From: QHXW01 sp963752965
Lineage (GTDB): Bacteria > Acidobacteriota > Terriglobia > Bryobacterales > Bryobacteraceae
Length of the DNA: 64,000 nt
Assembly (NCBI GenBank): GCA_963752965.1
Contig: CAVWAJ010000014.1
Coordinates: forward strand, 496,001-560,000
Reading direction: 5' to 3'
Both the position numbers and the translations under genes were made by a program. Positions 26,527 to 35,630 of the stretch are shown here, piece after piece. Each line of letters starts with the position of its first letter. The first letter of the stretch is position 1. The notes beneath the pieces were generated by a model. It worked only from the letters and a program-made list of their open reading frames with translations, searched no databases and was not told the origin of the DNA.

Positions 26527-26982
26527 CTATCCCCGGGCAATCTCAGCCAGCCAGACACCCACCACGATGGCAGGCGCGTAAGGAATGGAGTCGGCCTGCG
26601 TAATCCGTCGCCCGTTCTCCGATTTGGGATGTACCACCAGGAAGACTGCAATAGCCGCCGCCATCAATCCGCCGACCACTGCCGCAATCCAGGCGGCGCA
26701 AAGGATCGTGCTATGGCCTAGCAGGCTGCCAAAACCGGCCATCAACTTGACATCGCCGCCACCCATGCCATCTAAAAGGTAAAAAACCAAGAACACCGTG
26801 AATCCCAATGTGGCTCCGCCCGCGGCGGCGGATGCTCCGCGCCAGCCTTGTTGGGCGCAGTGGAGGACCAGACCCGAAAGCAACGCTGCTCCTGAGGTCC
26901 AGTTCGAGATGCGCCGTCGGGCGACGTCCTCGACCACGGCCGCACAACCGACGGCGAGCGTCACTAAGCCCGGCGTCGTCAC
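26527..26982 (-). CDS. cpaA: Prepilin peptidase CpaA/TadV (A24 family)
   Basis: Membrane aspartyl peptidase that removes the leader of Flp prepilin. At 151 residues it is the short form without the methylase domain. The first catalytic Asp lies in the segment after the first helix (EDVARRRISNWTS) and the second in the GGGDVKLMAGFG motif. Several hydrophobic helices are visible. Its GTG start overlaps the stop of the upstream 69-codon gene (GTGA). No Flp pilin gene is visible in the window, so the substrate lies elsewhere. Confidence 0.87.
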   Translation of the reverse strand: MTTPGLVTLAVGCAAVVEDVARRRISNWTSGAALLSGLVLHCAQQGWRGASAAAGGATLGFTVFLVFYLLDGMGGGDVKLMAGFGSLLGHSTILCAAWIAAVVGGLMAAAIAVFLVVHPKSENGRRITQADSIPYAPAIVVGVWLAEIARG

Positions 26983-27188
26983 AGGTCATTCTTTCTTCGG
27001 TGACCGTTGTCCCGATCGTCTTCCATCAACGGTGGCACTAGAAACCCCGAGGTCAGTGCGAATTCGGCCAACCTCGCACCCGAAGGTAGACGCCAGCTAT
27101 CAATGCCGAGCCTTCGCAGCTTCTTCGCTTTGCGTCGTACCTGGCTTTCTGGAGCCTCGGATCGACGTTCTGCCTGCTTCGAAGTCAC
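26979..27188 (-). CDS. Small basic protein of unknown function in the tad operon
   Basis: A 69-residue protein rich in Lys and Arg (SQVRRKAKKLRRLG) with an acidic end (MEDDRDNGHRRKN). There is no membrane segment and no recognised domain. Its GTG start overlaps the upstream gene's stop by 4 bp, and its stop overlaps the cpaA GTG start by 4 bp. Two such overlaps in a row argue that it is translated and coupled to cpaA. It might be a cytosolic pilus accessory factor; function is not deducible. Confidence 0.6.
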   Translation of the reverse strand: MTSKQAERRSEAPESQVRRKAKKLRRLGIDSWRLPSGARLAEFALTSGFLVPPLMEDDRDNGHRRKNDL

Positions 27189-28747
27189 TCGCTCTGCCTC
27201 CCGTGCATTCTTTCGGCGGAATCAAGCTTTTGGTTTAGCCGTGCAGTATCTTTCCGTTCCAACAGAATCGCTTGATCATCCCGGTACCGGACTAGCCAAT
27301 CCGGGTGGTGCATCATTAGTTCCGCTAGGGGCCATTCGATCGGAAGGAGAGCTACGTTGAAGCCGTTTGCTTTGAGCGTCTTCTCCCAGTTGGGCGCGGC
27401 GTTCAGCAGATCCAGGTACTGGCGGCCAATTCGGGGTCCGTAGAAGTCACTGCGGCCATCTACGAATACTCGACAGCGGGGATAGAGATGGTAGATCAGA
27501 TAGTCGCCCCATTGGTCCGTGGTCAGGACACGCCGCGTCATAACCCTAGGAGGTGCAATCACATCCGCACATTTGCTAACGGCGACAACCGGAAACTTGT
27601 TGGATGGGAAGTCTTGTGGCCATTCCCAATGGAACCCGGCCAGGCAAAGGAGCAGGACTGGTGCCCAAAGGCTGAAGTGTTCGGCACCTGCCGAAAAGTC
27701 ACTAAGGCAATCGCGGAGGGTACCGCAGAGCGAACGACGGCTGAAGCGAGCGCTCGACTGGGACCACCACCGGCTGGCCTCCGCAGCGACTACCGGTGCG
27801 GCAATAATCGCGTACAGCGGTACATGGCGCGCCGAAATGAGCGCCGCGTGTGCCCAGAAGATAACAGTAAGAAAATCGACGAACTGCTTTCTCTGGAACA
27901 AGATAGGGACCAGCGCCAGGCCTGCGAAAAGCAGGATTTCGAACTGCAGCATGCTTTCCGAGCGGAAGCGCGGTGACTGGAACTCATCCACCACCTGGCG
28001 GATCCAGTCCGACGTCAGATATTGGGCCATGTGCTGGTGCAAACGCCAGCCATAGGGGTTCGCCAGCGTTGCCAGAGAGCATGCGACCGTCAGCAATCCG
28101 TAACGACGAAGCGAGCCGATCGCGGCCAGTGCGAGACATGCGATCCCGGCGAGAAAGCCACCGTGGAGATTGGTCCAAAGCACCGTCAACGGCACCAGCC
28201 ACCAAATCGCGCGGGTAGGCTGGCGGCGGTGCCGTTCCAGTATCCATACGGTCGCCGTTAGCCCTAAGATGCTGAAAATATGGGGCCGGGCTAGATAATG
28301 AACAGCAGATGCACCGGTGGCCAGTAGGGTGGCGAGTAGCGCCGCAAGTACGTTCGCGCCACGCCACACCGTGTAGCGGTAGAGCATGGTCGCGGCGAGG
28401 GAAAGAACCAGCCCGGTGAACGCGACGACTCCTTTTAGACCCCAGACCCGGTGGAGGGCGGCAAAAGTGACGTCTGCCAGCCACTCCCAGGCAAACCACG
28501 GCTCGCCGGCTTTACTAAAGGAGAAAAGATCGCGCCTCGGCACCGAGTGAGTATCAAGAATATATTCGCCGGTCCGGATGTGCCAGCCGGTATCGCCATC
28601 GCTCAGAAGAACGCTCCAACCGCTTCCCGCCGCAAAGCCCCAAAAAAGAAGGACGGCGAGAAACACGCAGTCCGAAAGAGAAGGCACGAGCAGGCGCGGC
28701 AGACGACGTACAGCGCCCGTCCGGAGGTGGACGTCTGGTGCGAGCAT
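27185..28747 (-). CDS. Polytopic membrane protein, GT-C glycosyltransferase-like
   Basis: A 520-residue protein with about nine to eleven predicted membrane helices between residues 25 and 400 and a C-terminal soluble part (RVFVDGRSDFYGPRIGRQYLDLL, then ALLPIEWPLAELMM). The loop after the first helix has DGDTGWHIRTGEYIL and then FAWEWLADV, resembling the acidic first loop of GT-C enzymes that use polyprenyl-phosphate sugars. I infer a membrane glycosyltransferase fold, but no specific family is secure. It is coupled to the small gene and cpaA, which raises the possibility that it glycosylates pilin or another surface component. Confidence 0.6.
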   Translation of the reverse strand: MLAPDVHLRTGAVRRLPRLLVPSLSDCVFLAVLLFWGFAAGSGWSVLLSDGDTGWHIRTGEYILDTHSVPRRDLFSFSKAGEPWFAWEWLADVTFAALHRVWGLKGVVAFTGLVLSLAATMLYRYTVWRGANVLAALLATLLATGASAVHYLARPHIFSILGLTATVWILERHRRQPTRAIWWLVPLTVLWTNLHGGFLAGIACLALAAIGSLRRYGLLTVACSLATLANPYGWRLHQHMAQYLTSDWIRQVVDEFQSPRFRSESMLQFEILLFAGLALVPILFQRKQFVDFLTVIFWAHAALISARHVPLYAIIAAPVVAAEASRWWSQSSARFSRRSLCGTLRDCLSDFSAGAEHFSLWAPVLLLCLAGFHWEWPQDFPSNKFPVVAVSKCADVIAPPRVMTRRVLTTDQWGDYLIYHLYPRCRVFVDGRSDFYGPRIGRQYLDLLNAAPNWEKTLKANGFNVALLPIEWPLAELMMHHPDWLVRYRDDQAILLERKDTARLNQKLDSAERMHGRQSE

Positions 28748-28812
28748 GGTGATCGATGGAACTAAGAGCGTCCCTTGGCTAAAGCATTGATCGGAGGAAT
28801 CGGGTTAGGGCT

Positions 28813-29841
28813 TTATGGCTGGGCAAAACCGGTGTCGAAAGCCGTCTGCAAAACCTTGCTCTGGCGTGAAGTGACGAGTGTGGCAACGCGACTGTGGACG
28901 CGGTCATCGTGCCGGTAGAGGGCAAGAGCGGCAATGACTTCGGCGGCGATCTGTTCGCTCGACGTTTCGATCAAGGAAAACAGAAACGCGAAAGCGCTCT
29001 CCGCGCGGGCCAGCACCAAGCCAGTCAGCAGAGCGCCGCGCAATGGCTCCGGCACAAACGAACGCCACCGGCCCTTCAGCGCTTCGATGGCAGCGACGTC
29101 GTGTGACTCTCCGAGTGCGAGTGCGGCCGCTTCGGCGACGGCGGCGTCGGGAGCATCGAGATACGGGGTGACGAAATCCACAGACGTTCCCGGCGCGAGG
29201 GCTAGCAGAGTGGTGAAGCATTCGCCCAATACGTCAATACTTGGATCTGGCTGCAACACCTTGAGACGAAGCAAAGGCACGGACTCGGGCCGCCCCGAAT
29301 AAGCCAGCGCGCGCACGGCGCCGATGCGGGCATCGGCCTCGCGGTCCATTAATAAGGTCACGATTTCAAGAACGGCATCGGGATGGTTCATGTGCACCAG
29401 GCCCATGGCACAGGCCGCGCGCAGAGCGGGCGCCGTGTCAACTGACGGGCCGAAGGAACCTTCCATTTGGACGTGATGAATGCCAGCCAGGAACACAGCC
29501 GCTTCGGCTGCGCCGAGAGCTTCGAGGGCGCGGGCGATCTCCGTCTTCGCAGCACAGCCACGATCGGTCTTCACCGGATCGCGCATGAAGCGCTCGAAGG
29601 CGGACACCAGCTCGGGCTGAAGTTCCGGCATCTCGAAAACGCCCGCCAGTTTGGCGGCCTTGGCCACGACTAGGTTCGACTTGTGACGAAGATACGGGCG
29701 CAATTCCGCCGCGGCCGCTGGCCGGGGGAAACTCTGGCGCAACCGGTGCAGGTCCTCGAGCGCGTCTTCCGTCTTTCGGGCGTGGGCCACTACCCGGTTG
29801 CCTCCGACAGAAATAATACCGGACAATAGAAATTCATCCAA
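28813..29841 (-). CDS. HEAT-repeat protein
   Basis: A 342-residue protein made of repeated pairs of helices with an Ala/Leu pattern: VAKAAKLAGVFEMPEL, DAVLEIVTLLMDREADARIGAVRALAYSGRPESVPLLRLKV, AAVAEAAALALGESHDVAAIEALKGRW. This is the pattern of HEAT or PBS-lyase HEAT-like repeats, which form protein-binding scaffolds. There is no signal peptide. The start is uncertain because the ATG at 29841 lies only 5 bp from the divergent aminotransferase ATG. It could serve as an adaptor; the partner is unknown. Confidence 0.75.
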   Translation of the reverse strand: MDEFLLSGIISVGGNRVVAHARKTEDALEDLHRLRQSFPRPAAAAELRPYLRHKSNLVVAKAAKLAGVFEMPELQPELVSAFERFMRDPVKTDRGCAAKTEIARALEALGAAEAAVFLAGIHHVQMEGSFGPSVDTAPALRAACAMGLVHMNHPDAVLEIVTLLMDREADARIGAVRALAYSGRPESVPLLRLKVLQPDPSIDVLGECFTTLLALAPGTSVDFVTPYLDAPDAAVAEAAALALGESHDVAAIEALKGRWRSFVPEPLRGALLTGLVLARAESAFAFLFSLIETSSEQIAAEVIAALALYRHDDRVHSRVATLVTSRQSKVLQTAFDTGFAQP

Positions 29842-29846
29842 AAACT

Positions 29847-31229
29847 ATGGCTAGAGATTACAACCTCACCCCCGCCCGCGTCCCGCGCGTAGAGACGCCT
29901 TTTCGCCGGATCGTCACGCAGTTGCCCGTTCCGGAGTCCGTTCCGATTCTCGAAACCCTCTATCGCTACGAACCGGTCGCCATGCGCGGCCAGCCACCGG
30001 TAGTGTGGGACCACGCCGAAGGTTTTCAGGTTTACGACCGGTGGGGCAACAAGTGGATCGATTGGTCCTCGGGCGTGCTTATCACCAACGCGGGACACGG
30101 CCGCGCGGAGATCGTGCGTGCCATCGTGCAGCAGGCGGAGTCCAAACTGCTAACCAACTACTGCTTCCCCAGCGAGATTCGGTCACGGCTGGTGGAAAAG
30201 CTCGCTTCGATACTGCCGGAGCCGTTAAAGAAGGTGTTTCTGCTGACCACCGGGTCAGAGACCGTGGAGTGCGTCATCAAGCTGTGCCGCACCTACGGCA
30301 CGAAGACCGGCGGGCGAAAGAAGAATGTCATCATTTCCTACGAAAAAGCGTTTCACGGCCGGACGCTGGGCTCCCAGCAAGCTGGTGGAATTCCGTCGCT
30401 CAAGGAATGGATCGGCAACCTCGATCCGGGATTTGTGCAGATCCCCTTTCCGGATGGCTTCCGTACCGCCGACAACTCCTTCGAGGGGTTCAAGCGCGCG
30501 CTCGCCGAGCATGGCGTCGAACCATCGAATGTCGCGGGTGTGATTCTCGAAACGTACCAGGGCGGCAGCGCGGCATTCGCTCCGCCGCAGTACATGCGCG
30601 AGCTGCGTGAGTGGTGCACGGGCCACAAGGCGCTGTTAGTGTGCGACGAAGTCCAAGCCGGATTTGGCCGCACGGGCACGTTGTGGGGGTTCGAGCACTA
30701 CGGCATCGTGCCCGATCTCGCCTGCTTCGGTAAAGGCATTTCCAGCTCATTGCCGCTCGCGGCCGTAGCCGGAAGGCCGGATGTGATGGATCTGCACCCC
30801 GCCGGCAGCATGACCTCCACGCACACCGGTAATCCGGTGTGTTGTGCAGCGGCGCTCGCGTCGATCGATCTACTGCTCAAAGAGAATCTGGTTGAGAACT
30901 CCCGGAAGGTGGGCGCAATCCTGCATCAAAAGCTGCGCGCTCTCCAGGCTCGCACGCCACAGATCGGTTCGGTAGATGGCAAGGGCCTGGTGGCCGGCCT
31001 CGCCTGCGTGACCCCAGGGACCAAAGAACCGGATGCCGACCTGGCATGGGAAGTGGTGCGGCGCTCCATCGAAAAGGGCGTGCTGATGTTTGCCCCGGTC
31101 GGATTCGGCTCAGCAACGGTGAAGATCGGCCCGCCGCTGGTGATCACCGAAGCCGCGATTGAAGAGAGCGTGTCGGCGCTCGAAGAGGCGTTCGCCGAAG
31201 CGCTGGTTGCGCATTCTGCCGTCGTATAA
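29847..31229 (+). CDS. Class III PLP-dependent aminotransferase
   Basis: A 460-residue fold-type I aminotransferase of the 4-aminobutyrate/ornithine group. Signatures in order are TNAGHGRAEIVRAIVQQ, TTGSETVECVIKLCRTYG, KAFHGRTLGSQQAGG, LLVCDEVQAGFGRTGTLWGFEHYG with the Asp that binds the pyridine nitrogen, and PDLACFGKGISSSLPLAAVAGR with the PLP lysine. The start MARDYNLTPARVPRVETPFR fits the family's N-terminal arm. It is followed after 11 bp by the Gfo/Idh/MocA gene, so the pair probably converts one amino substrate. The substrate is not deducible. Confidence 0.9.
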   Translation: MARDYNLTPARVPRVETPFRRIVTQLPVPESVPILETLYRYEPVAMRGQPPVVWDHAEGFQVYDRWGNKWIDWSSGVLITNAGHGRAEIVRAIVQQAESKLLTNYCFPSEIRSRLVEKLASILPEPLKKVFLLTTGSETVECVIKLCRTYGTKTGGRKKNVIISYEKAFHGRTLGSQQAGGIPSLKEWIGNLDPGFVQIPFPDGFRTADNSFEGFKRALAEHGVEPSNVAGVILETYQGGSAAFAPPQYMRELREWCTGHKALLVCDEVQAGFGRTGTLWGFEHYGIVPDLACFGKGISSSLPLAAVAGRPDVMDLHPAGSMTSTHTGNPVCCAAALASIDLLLKENLVENSRKVGAILHQKLRALQARTPQIGSVDGKGLVAGLACVTPGTKEPDADLAWEVVRRSIEKGVLMFAPVGFGSATVKIGPPLVITEAAIEESVSALEEAFAEALVAHSAVV

Positions 31230-31240
31230 CTATAAAAGCC

Positions 31241-32473
31241 ATGAGCCACCAACCCGAAGTCACCATCGTCGGCGCGGGCATGATCGTGCACGATCAGATC
31301 CTGCCTTCGCTCTATCAACTCCAGCGGATCGGACGGATCGGACGGATTACCGTCTGCGATGCCCGCCGGCGCGCGGTCGAAGCGCTGGCCAAGGCGGAGG
31401 ATATCGTTCGCGCTTTCCCCGACCGGTCCTTCCGCGCGTATCCCGATTCCGGCGATCCCGACAGCTTACAGACGGATATTTCCCGCAAAGTCATCGAAGC
31501 GATGCCGCCGAATCAGATCGTGGTGGTGGCGGTGCCGGACCAGTTGCACTACGGCGTTATCATGACGGCGCTGCGCAATAACCAGAACGTTTGCACGGTC
31601 AAGCCGCTGGTGTTGCGGCACGAGCAGGCGGTGGAGATCGAGCGAGAAGCATTTTCGCGGGGCCTGGTGGTGGGCATCGAATATCACAAGCGGTTCGATG
31701 ACCGGTCCCTCATGGCGCGCCGCAAATATCGCGAAGGAGCATTCGGCGAGTTCCGGCTGGGAACGGCGCGGCTATTTGAGAAGTGGTACTACCGCCATTC
31801 GAATTTCCAGAACTGGCTGACCACGGAGAACTCCGATGCGTTCACCTACATCGGGTGCCACTACGTGGACATTGTGCACTACATCACCGGCCTGCTGCCA
31901 TCAGCCATCAGCCTGTTTGGCATCCGCGACCACTACCCCAACGGCAAGGAAGGATTTCTGTGGACCGATGCGCGTGTCCTGTGGTCGAACGGCGCGTGCC
32001 TGAATGTGCAGAATGGTCTCGGATTTCCCGACGCCGCGCCCGGCACCAACACGCAGGGCATGATGCTTTATTGCAGCGGACCTGACATTGGCGGATTGAT
32101 CGAGCATCATGACCAGTTCCGCGGCTTGAAATACAGCTATCTGAAGCAGCCCGCGGGCGATGGCGCCACGATCTACGCGGAGCCCAGCCCGGATTACTTC
32201 CAGTATGTGGACATGGGCGGCCCGGGCTTTGTGCCGATCGGCTACGGCTACCGATCGGTCGAACACATCATTGGGAACTGCATTCGGGTTGCCTCGGAGA
32301 GCAGCCTCGAAGCGCGCCAGAAACTGCTGCGAGAGATCGACGCCGCGGGCATTATGGCCACGCCGGCCAATAGCGCTTACAACGAGCTGGTCCTGGAGGC
32401 AGGCCGCGAATCCATCCTGCACGGCGGGCGCGAAGTGAAAATCGAGTACAGCAAGAGTCCGGCGGCGGTGTAG
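31241..32473 (+). CDS. Gfo/Idh/MocA family oxidoreductase
   Basis: A 410-residue NAD(P)-dependent sugar or polyol dehydrogenase. The N-terminal Rossmann fold begins VTIVGAGMIVHDQILPSLYQL; QIVVVAVPDQLHYGVIMTAL and VCTVKPLVLRHEQAVEIE give the GxxK.P-type strand with the catalytic lysine in VKPL. The C-terminal domain has the conserved TYIGCHYVDIVHYITG. It forms a pair with the preceding aminotransferase. Together they resemble amino-sugar or inosamine modules, but the true substrate is unknown. Confidence 0.88.
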   Translation: MSHQPEVTIVGAGMIVHDQILPSLYQLQRIGRIGRITVCDARRRAVEALAKAEDIVRAFPDRSFRAYPDSGDPDSLQTDISRKVIEAMPPNQIVVVAVPDQLHYGVIMTALRNNQNVCTVKPLVLRHEQAVEIEREAFSRGLVVGIEYHKRFDDRSLMARRKYREGAFGEFRLGTARLFEKWYYRHSNFQNWLTTENSDAFTYIGCHYVDIVHYITGLLPSAISLFGIRDHYPNGKEGFLWTDARVLWSNGACLNVQNGLGFPDAAPGTNTQGMMLYCSGPDIGGLIEHHDQFRGLKYSYLKQPAGDGATIYAEPSPDYFQYVDMGGPGFVPIGYGYRSVEHIIGNCIRVASESSLEARQKLLREIDAAGIMATPANSAYNELVLEAGRESILHGGREVKIEYSKSPAAV

Positions 32474-32506
32474 ACGAAGGGGCAGAAGACACCTCCGGAC
32501 AAGGGG

Positions 32507-33097
32507 TTACGAGAACTTGTACCGAAAAGGGGAGCCGGGCAACTCGGAAAAGTCGGCGTTCGGCTGTGGACCGGAGCTAGGCACGTCCCAGACGTAGGCG
32601 CGCGCCCTGCCACCCTTTGGACCACCGTTCACATTTATGACCAGGTACTTTTCTCCGGCTAAGTGGCCCGAATAACGCCGAGTCCTTTCAAGGATCTCAG
32701 GAAATGGGTTGAGCTTTCTTCCGGTTTGTGTTTCTGGATCGCAAATCATCACTTTGAGTTGTGCCTTGATTAATAACAGCTTTTCGAAATCGTAGGCGAC
32801 ATTACCACAGTCGCCCCACTCGCACTCGATTCCTACGTCCACATTGAGGGTCTCAGGATTCTGCCAAATCATGTCCAGGAGGAACTCTCCCTGCTTCGGC
32901 CTCCCGCGTTCGCAATACACTTCCTCATCGCGCTCCTCACCGGCTAATTTCAGACTTGACCGGACAGAGGACGTCCATTCAGTTAGAATCGCCCGCCGGT
33001 TACCTGGAACCGCACGGTCATACGCCGGGATACGTTGAAGGCCTGTGACTATGACATCTACAAGGTCGCGCTGTGAAATAACGAGGGTATCTGACAT
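32507..33097 (-). CDS. Hypothetical protein, possible PD-(D/E)XK-like fold
   Basis: A 196-residue cytosolic protein with no family I recognise. The order EFLLDMIWQN, then VDVGIECEWGD, then a helix VAYDFEKLLLIKAQLKVMI is the alpha-beta-beta-alpha arrangement seen in PD-(D/E)XK nuclease-like domains, with Asp and ExE at the usual places but no lysine. This is inference from pattern only. The gene lies alone between the oxidoreductase gene and a short hypothetical gene. Confidence 0.6.
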   Translation of the reverse strand: MSDTLVISQRDLVDVIVTGLQRIPAYDRAVPGNRRAILTEWTSSVRSSLKLAGEERDEEVYCERGRPKQGEFLLDMIWQNPETLNVDVGIECEWGDCGNVAYDFEKLLLIKAQLKVMICDPETQTGRKLNPFPEILERTRRYSGHLAGEKYLVINVNGGPKGGRARAYVWDVPSSGPQPNADFSELPGSPFRYKFS

Positions 33098-33196
33098 GCT
33101 ACTCCTTTTGCGCGGAAGTGTATCATACGCATGGGGCAGGAGGAAGGGTGGGCCAGCTCCGAACCATTACCTCCGAGCTTAATGTAGAATCAGCCA

Positions 33197-33520
33197 ATGA
33201 TTAGCAGAAGAGTGTTCGTCGGTTTGGGTAGTTGTGCGTCGTGCTTTATCCCACTTGCTCATCAATATCGCGCCGGCGATCTCGTCGAGATCGTTGCACT
33301 TCCAGAATATGCGTTTAGGCATTACCGCTACAGGGATATGGCGTTGCACGTCGCCGTGCTCCGCCGCTGCCTCGGTAAGCGGTTTCGGATCGTCAATATT
33401 GGCGATGACGGCCGGCCCGAATTGGACGTAACCGCAGTGGAGGCTCCGCTCACGGGATGTATTGGTGCCAGTATGTCGATTGAGGCACGGTGCCTTGAAC
33501 CTGTTTCAGTCGGAGTGTAG
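33197..33520 (+). CDS. Hypothetical protein with possible Tat-type leader
   Basis: A 107-residue protein beginning MISRRVFVGLGSCASCF, a weak twin-arginine-like leader, followed by a compact domain (IVALPEYAFRHYRYRDMALHVAVLRRCLG, then FRIVNIGDDGRPELDVTAVE). I do not recognise a family. It precedes the M81 peptidase gene by 29 bp in the same direction, and that protein also has a twin-arginine leader, so the two may be exported together. Coding status is moderately supported by the plausible leader and composition. Confidence 0.45.
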   Translation: MISRRVFVGLGSCASCFIPLAHQYRAGDLVEIVALPEYAFRHYRYRDMALHVAVLRRCLGKRFRIVNIGDDGRPELDVTAVEAPLTGCIGASMSIEARCLEPVSVGV

Positions 33521-33549
33521 GGCTGTCACCGGACCGCAGGAGAGAACCT

Positions 33550-35079
33550 TTGAGACGCCGAACTTTTCTCAAAAATGTCACTACAACGGCACTGGCATCC
33601 CCATTGGTATTGCCTGGGCGCGCTGCGGAGTCAAAGCGCATTGCTTTCGGCGGCATAAGGATTGAGTGCAGCACTTACGGCCACATCCGCGCCCGGATGG
33701 AAGACTTTACCGTGCGGAGAGACCGGGCGCTGGCTGATGATCCAGCTTATCGTGTGTTGAAGAACTATCCATATGCATTTCAGCCGACTCTTCTCGCTAG
33801 TGCGGTGCCCGGTGGGCCGGTGGAGCGAAAAACCTACGAGGCACTCAAAGCTGAGTTCCTGCATCGAGTCAGTGCCCTACTTCCGCTGGACGGTCTCTAT
33901 CTAGCCATGCATGGAGCGATGTATGTGGAAGGCATGCAGGACGGCGACGGGGACTGGATTGCAGCTGCTCGCAAGGTGGTAGGAGAGGATTGCCTGATCA
34001 CGGCAAGCTTTGACTTACATGGGAGTTTAAGCCGGCGAACCATCGACAATCTGGACATGCTCGCGGCGTATCGAACCGCTCCGCATATTGACTATATAGA
34101 AACCACGCAGCGCGCGTGCGACATGCTGGTTCATTGTCTGGACCACCATATCCGGCCCACGATGGTTTGGGCTCCGATTCCGGTACTGATGCCGGGTGAA
34201 CGCAGCAGTACGCTATATGAACCGGCCAAGCGACTCTGGGGGCAGTTGCCCGCTATGAATGCGGAGCCAGGAGTGCTGGACGCGTCATTGCTTGTTGGCT
34301 ATGTTTGGGCGGATGAACCACGCGCGACTGCCTGCGCGGTCCTAACCGGAACAAAACTGGACGTCCTCAAGAAGAACGCACTGTCGCTGGCGCAACAATA
34401 CTGGGACGCACGTAAGGAATTCCAATTCGGGGTGCCGACGGGCACTCTCTCAGAGTGCATTGAACAAGCACAGCATCTGACCACCAAGCCGGTGGTTTTG
34501 TCGGATTCCGGAGACAATCCGACCGCGGGAGGGTCCGGCGACCGGGCGGACGCACTGGCGGAACTGCTTCGGCACCACGTTCAAGATGCCGTCATCGCCG
34601 GGATTGCGGACAGGCCGGCGACGGAAGCCTGCTACATGGCTGGTGTAGGAGCAACTCTTCCACTCAAGGTTGGCGGGACGCTTGACCCGGAGGGGAGTCA
34701 GCCGGTGGAAGTCAAAGCGAAAGTGACTTTCCTGCTTAAAACGGACGATCTTCCGGAACGACAGGCTGTGGTTGACGTTGGTGGCATCAAGGTGGTCCTG
34801 ACGGCGAGGCGCCGGCCGTTCCACGAGATCCGCGATTTCACCTCACTGGGCCTCGAGCCGACCGGCTTTAAGATTGTAGTGGTCAAGGCCGGCTATTTGG
34901 TTCCACCGATCGCAAAGATCGCGAATCCCAACCTGATGGCTCTTACGGATGGCGCGGTAAACCAGGATATCGTGCACCTGCCGAAGAACAAGTACCGCCT
35001 GCCGAGCTATCCATTCGAGCCGGACTTGCAGTGGAAGCCATTCACGGTGGTCTCCGCGCGATCGCCGCAAGCGGCTTAA
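33550..35079 (+). CDS. M81 family metallopeptidase (MlrC/microcystinase-like)
   Basis: A 509-residue protein of the family that includes the microcystin-degrading metallopeptidase MlrC. The TTG start gives MRRRTFLKNVTTTALASPLVLPG, a twin-arginine signal, so it is exported folded. GGIRIECSTYGH opens the catalytic domain; the metal-binding region includes ITASFDLHGSLSRRTIDNLD and APHIDYIETTQRACDML. VVLSDSGDNPTAGGSGD starts the C-terminal MlrC domain. The physiological peptide or cyclic substrate is not known. No microcystin-related transporter lies beside it. Confidence 0.85.
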   Translation: MRRRTFLKNVTTTALASPLVLPGRAAESKRIAFGGIRIECSTYGHIRARMEDFTVRRDRALADDPAYRVLKNYPYAFQPTLLASAVPGGPVERKTYEALKAEFLHRVSALLPLDGLYLAMHGAMYVEGMQDGDGDWIAAARKVVGEDCLITASFDLHGSLSRRTIDNLDMLAAYRTAPHIDYIETTQRACDMLVHCLDHHIRPTMVWAPIPVLMPGERSSTLYEPAKRLWGQLPAMNAEPGVLDASLLVGYVWADEPRATACAVLTGTKLDVLKKNALSLAQQYWDARKEFQFGVPTGTLSECIEQAQHLTTKPVVLSDSGDNPTAGGSGDRADALAELLRHHVQDAVIAGIADRPATEACYMAGVGATLPLKVGGTLDPEGSQPVEVKAKVTFLLKTDDLPERQAVVDVGGIKVVLTARRRPFHEIRDFTSLGLEPTGFKIVVVKAGYLVPPIAKIANPNLMALTDGAVNQDIVHLPKNKYRLPSYPFEPDLQWKPFTVVSARSPQAA

Positions 35080-35089
35080 TGCGCGCGCG

Positions 35090-35581
35090 TCAGTCCTTTT
35101 CGTCTTCCTTGCCCGAGTGGATCCACTGCGCGAGATAGTTTTCGATCCCAACCTCGGCGACGGCGTGCAACTGGCCTTCGAGATAATCGACGTGCTCTTC
35201 TTCGTCGATCAGGATCTGCTCGAATAGCTCGCGGGACGCATTGTCGCCCAGTTCCGTGGCTTTCTTGATGGCCGCATTCAGGCGCGGGAGCGCGTCGAGT
35301 TCGAGTTCGAGGTCGCTCTCGAGCTGCGCCTTGACGTTGGCGCCAACTTTGATCGGCCCGATCTCGGTCATATTGGGCGTGCCTTCCAGAAACAGAATGC
35401 GCTGCATCAGTTTCTCGGCATGCACCATCTCCTCAATGGATTCGGCGCGGTCATGCTCCGCCAGCCGCTGATAGCCCCAGTTTTCGCACATCTTCGAGTG
35501 CAGAAAATACTGGTTGATGGCGGTGAGCTCCGCCTTCAGTACTTCGTTCAGGTACTTGAGGATTTCGTCGTGACCACGCAT
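35090..35581 (-). CDS. bfr: Bacterioferritin
   Basis: Iron-storage protein that forms a 24-mer with haem between dimers. The ATG at 35581 gives MRGHDEILKYLNEVLKAEL and 163 residues, the normal size; the frame stays open upstream but that extension runs through the divergent ssb gene. Ferroxidase residues are present: Glu in LKAELTAINQYFLH, Glu and His in EEMVHAEKL, Glu in ELELDAL, and Glu/His in LIDEEEHVDYLE. The methionine of EEMVHA corresponds to the axial haem ligand Met52. The acidic/basic tail SGKEDEKD is extra. Confidence 0.95.
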   Translation of the reverse strand: MRGHDEILKYLNEVLKAELTAINQYFLHSKMCENWGYQRLAEHDRAESIEEMVHAEKLMQRILFLEGTPNMTEIGPIKVGANVKAQLESDLELELDALPRLNAAIKKATELGDNASRELFEQILIDEEEHVDYLEGQLHAVAEVGIENYLAQWIHSGKEDEKD

Positions 35582-35630
35582 TCCAGAGATTGTAGCAAGC
35601 AAACCGAGATGTGTTACAGTGCAGGGTATT

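Noticed and set aside
18515..28747. Flp pilin gene in the tad cluster
   Set aside because: I searched the gaps on both strands for the short G/E-Y prepilin signature and saw none; the pilin must be encoded elsewhere.
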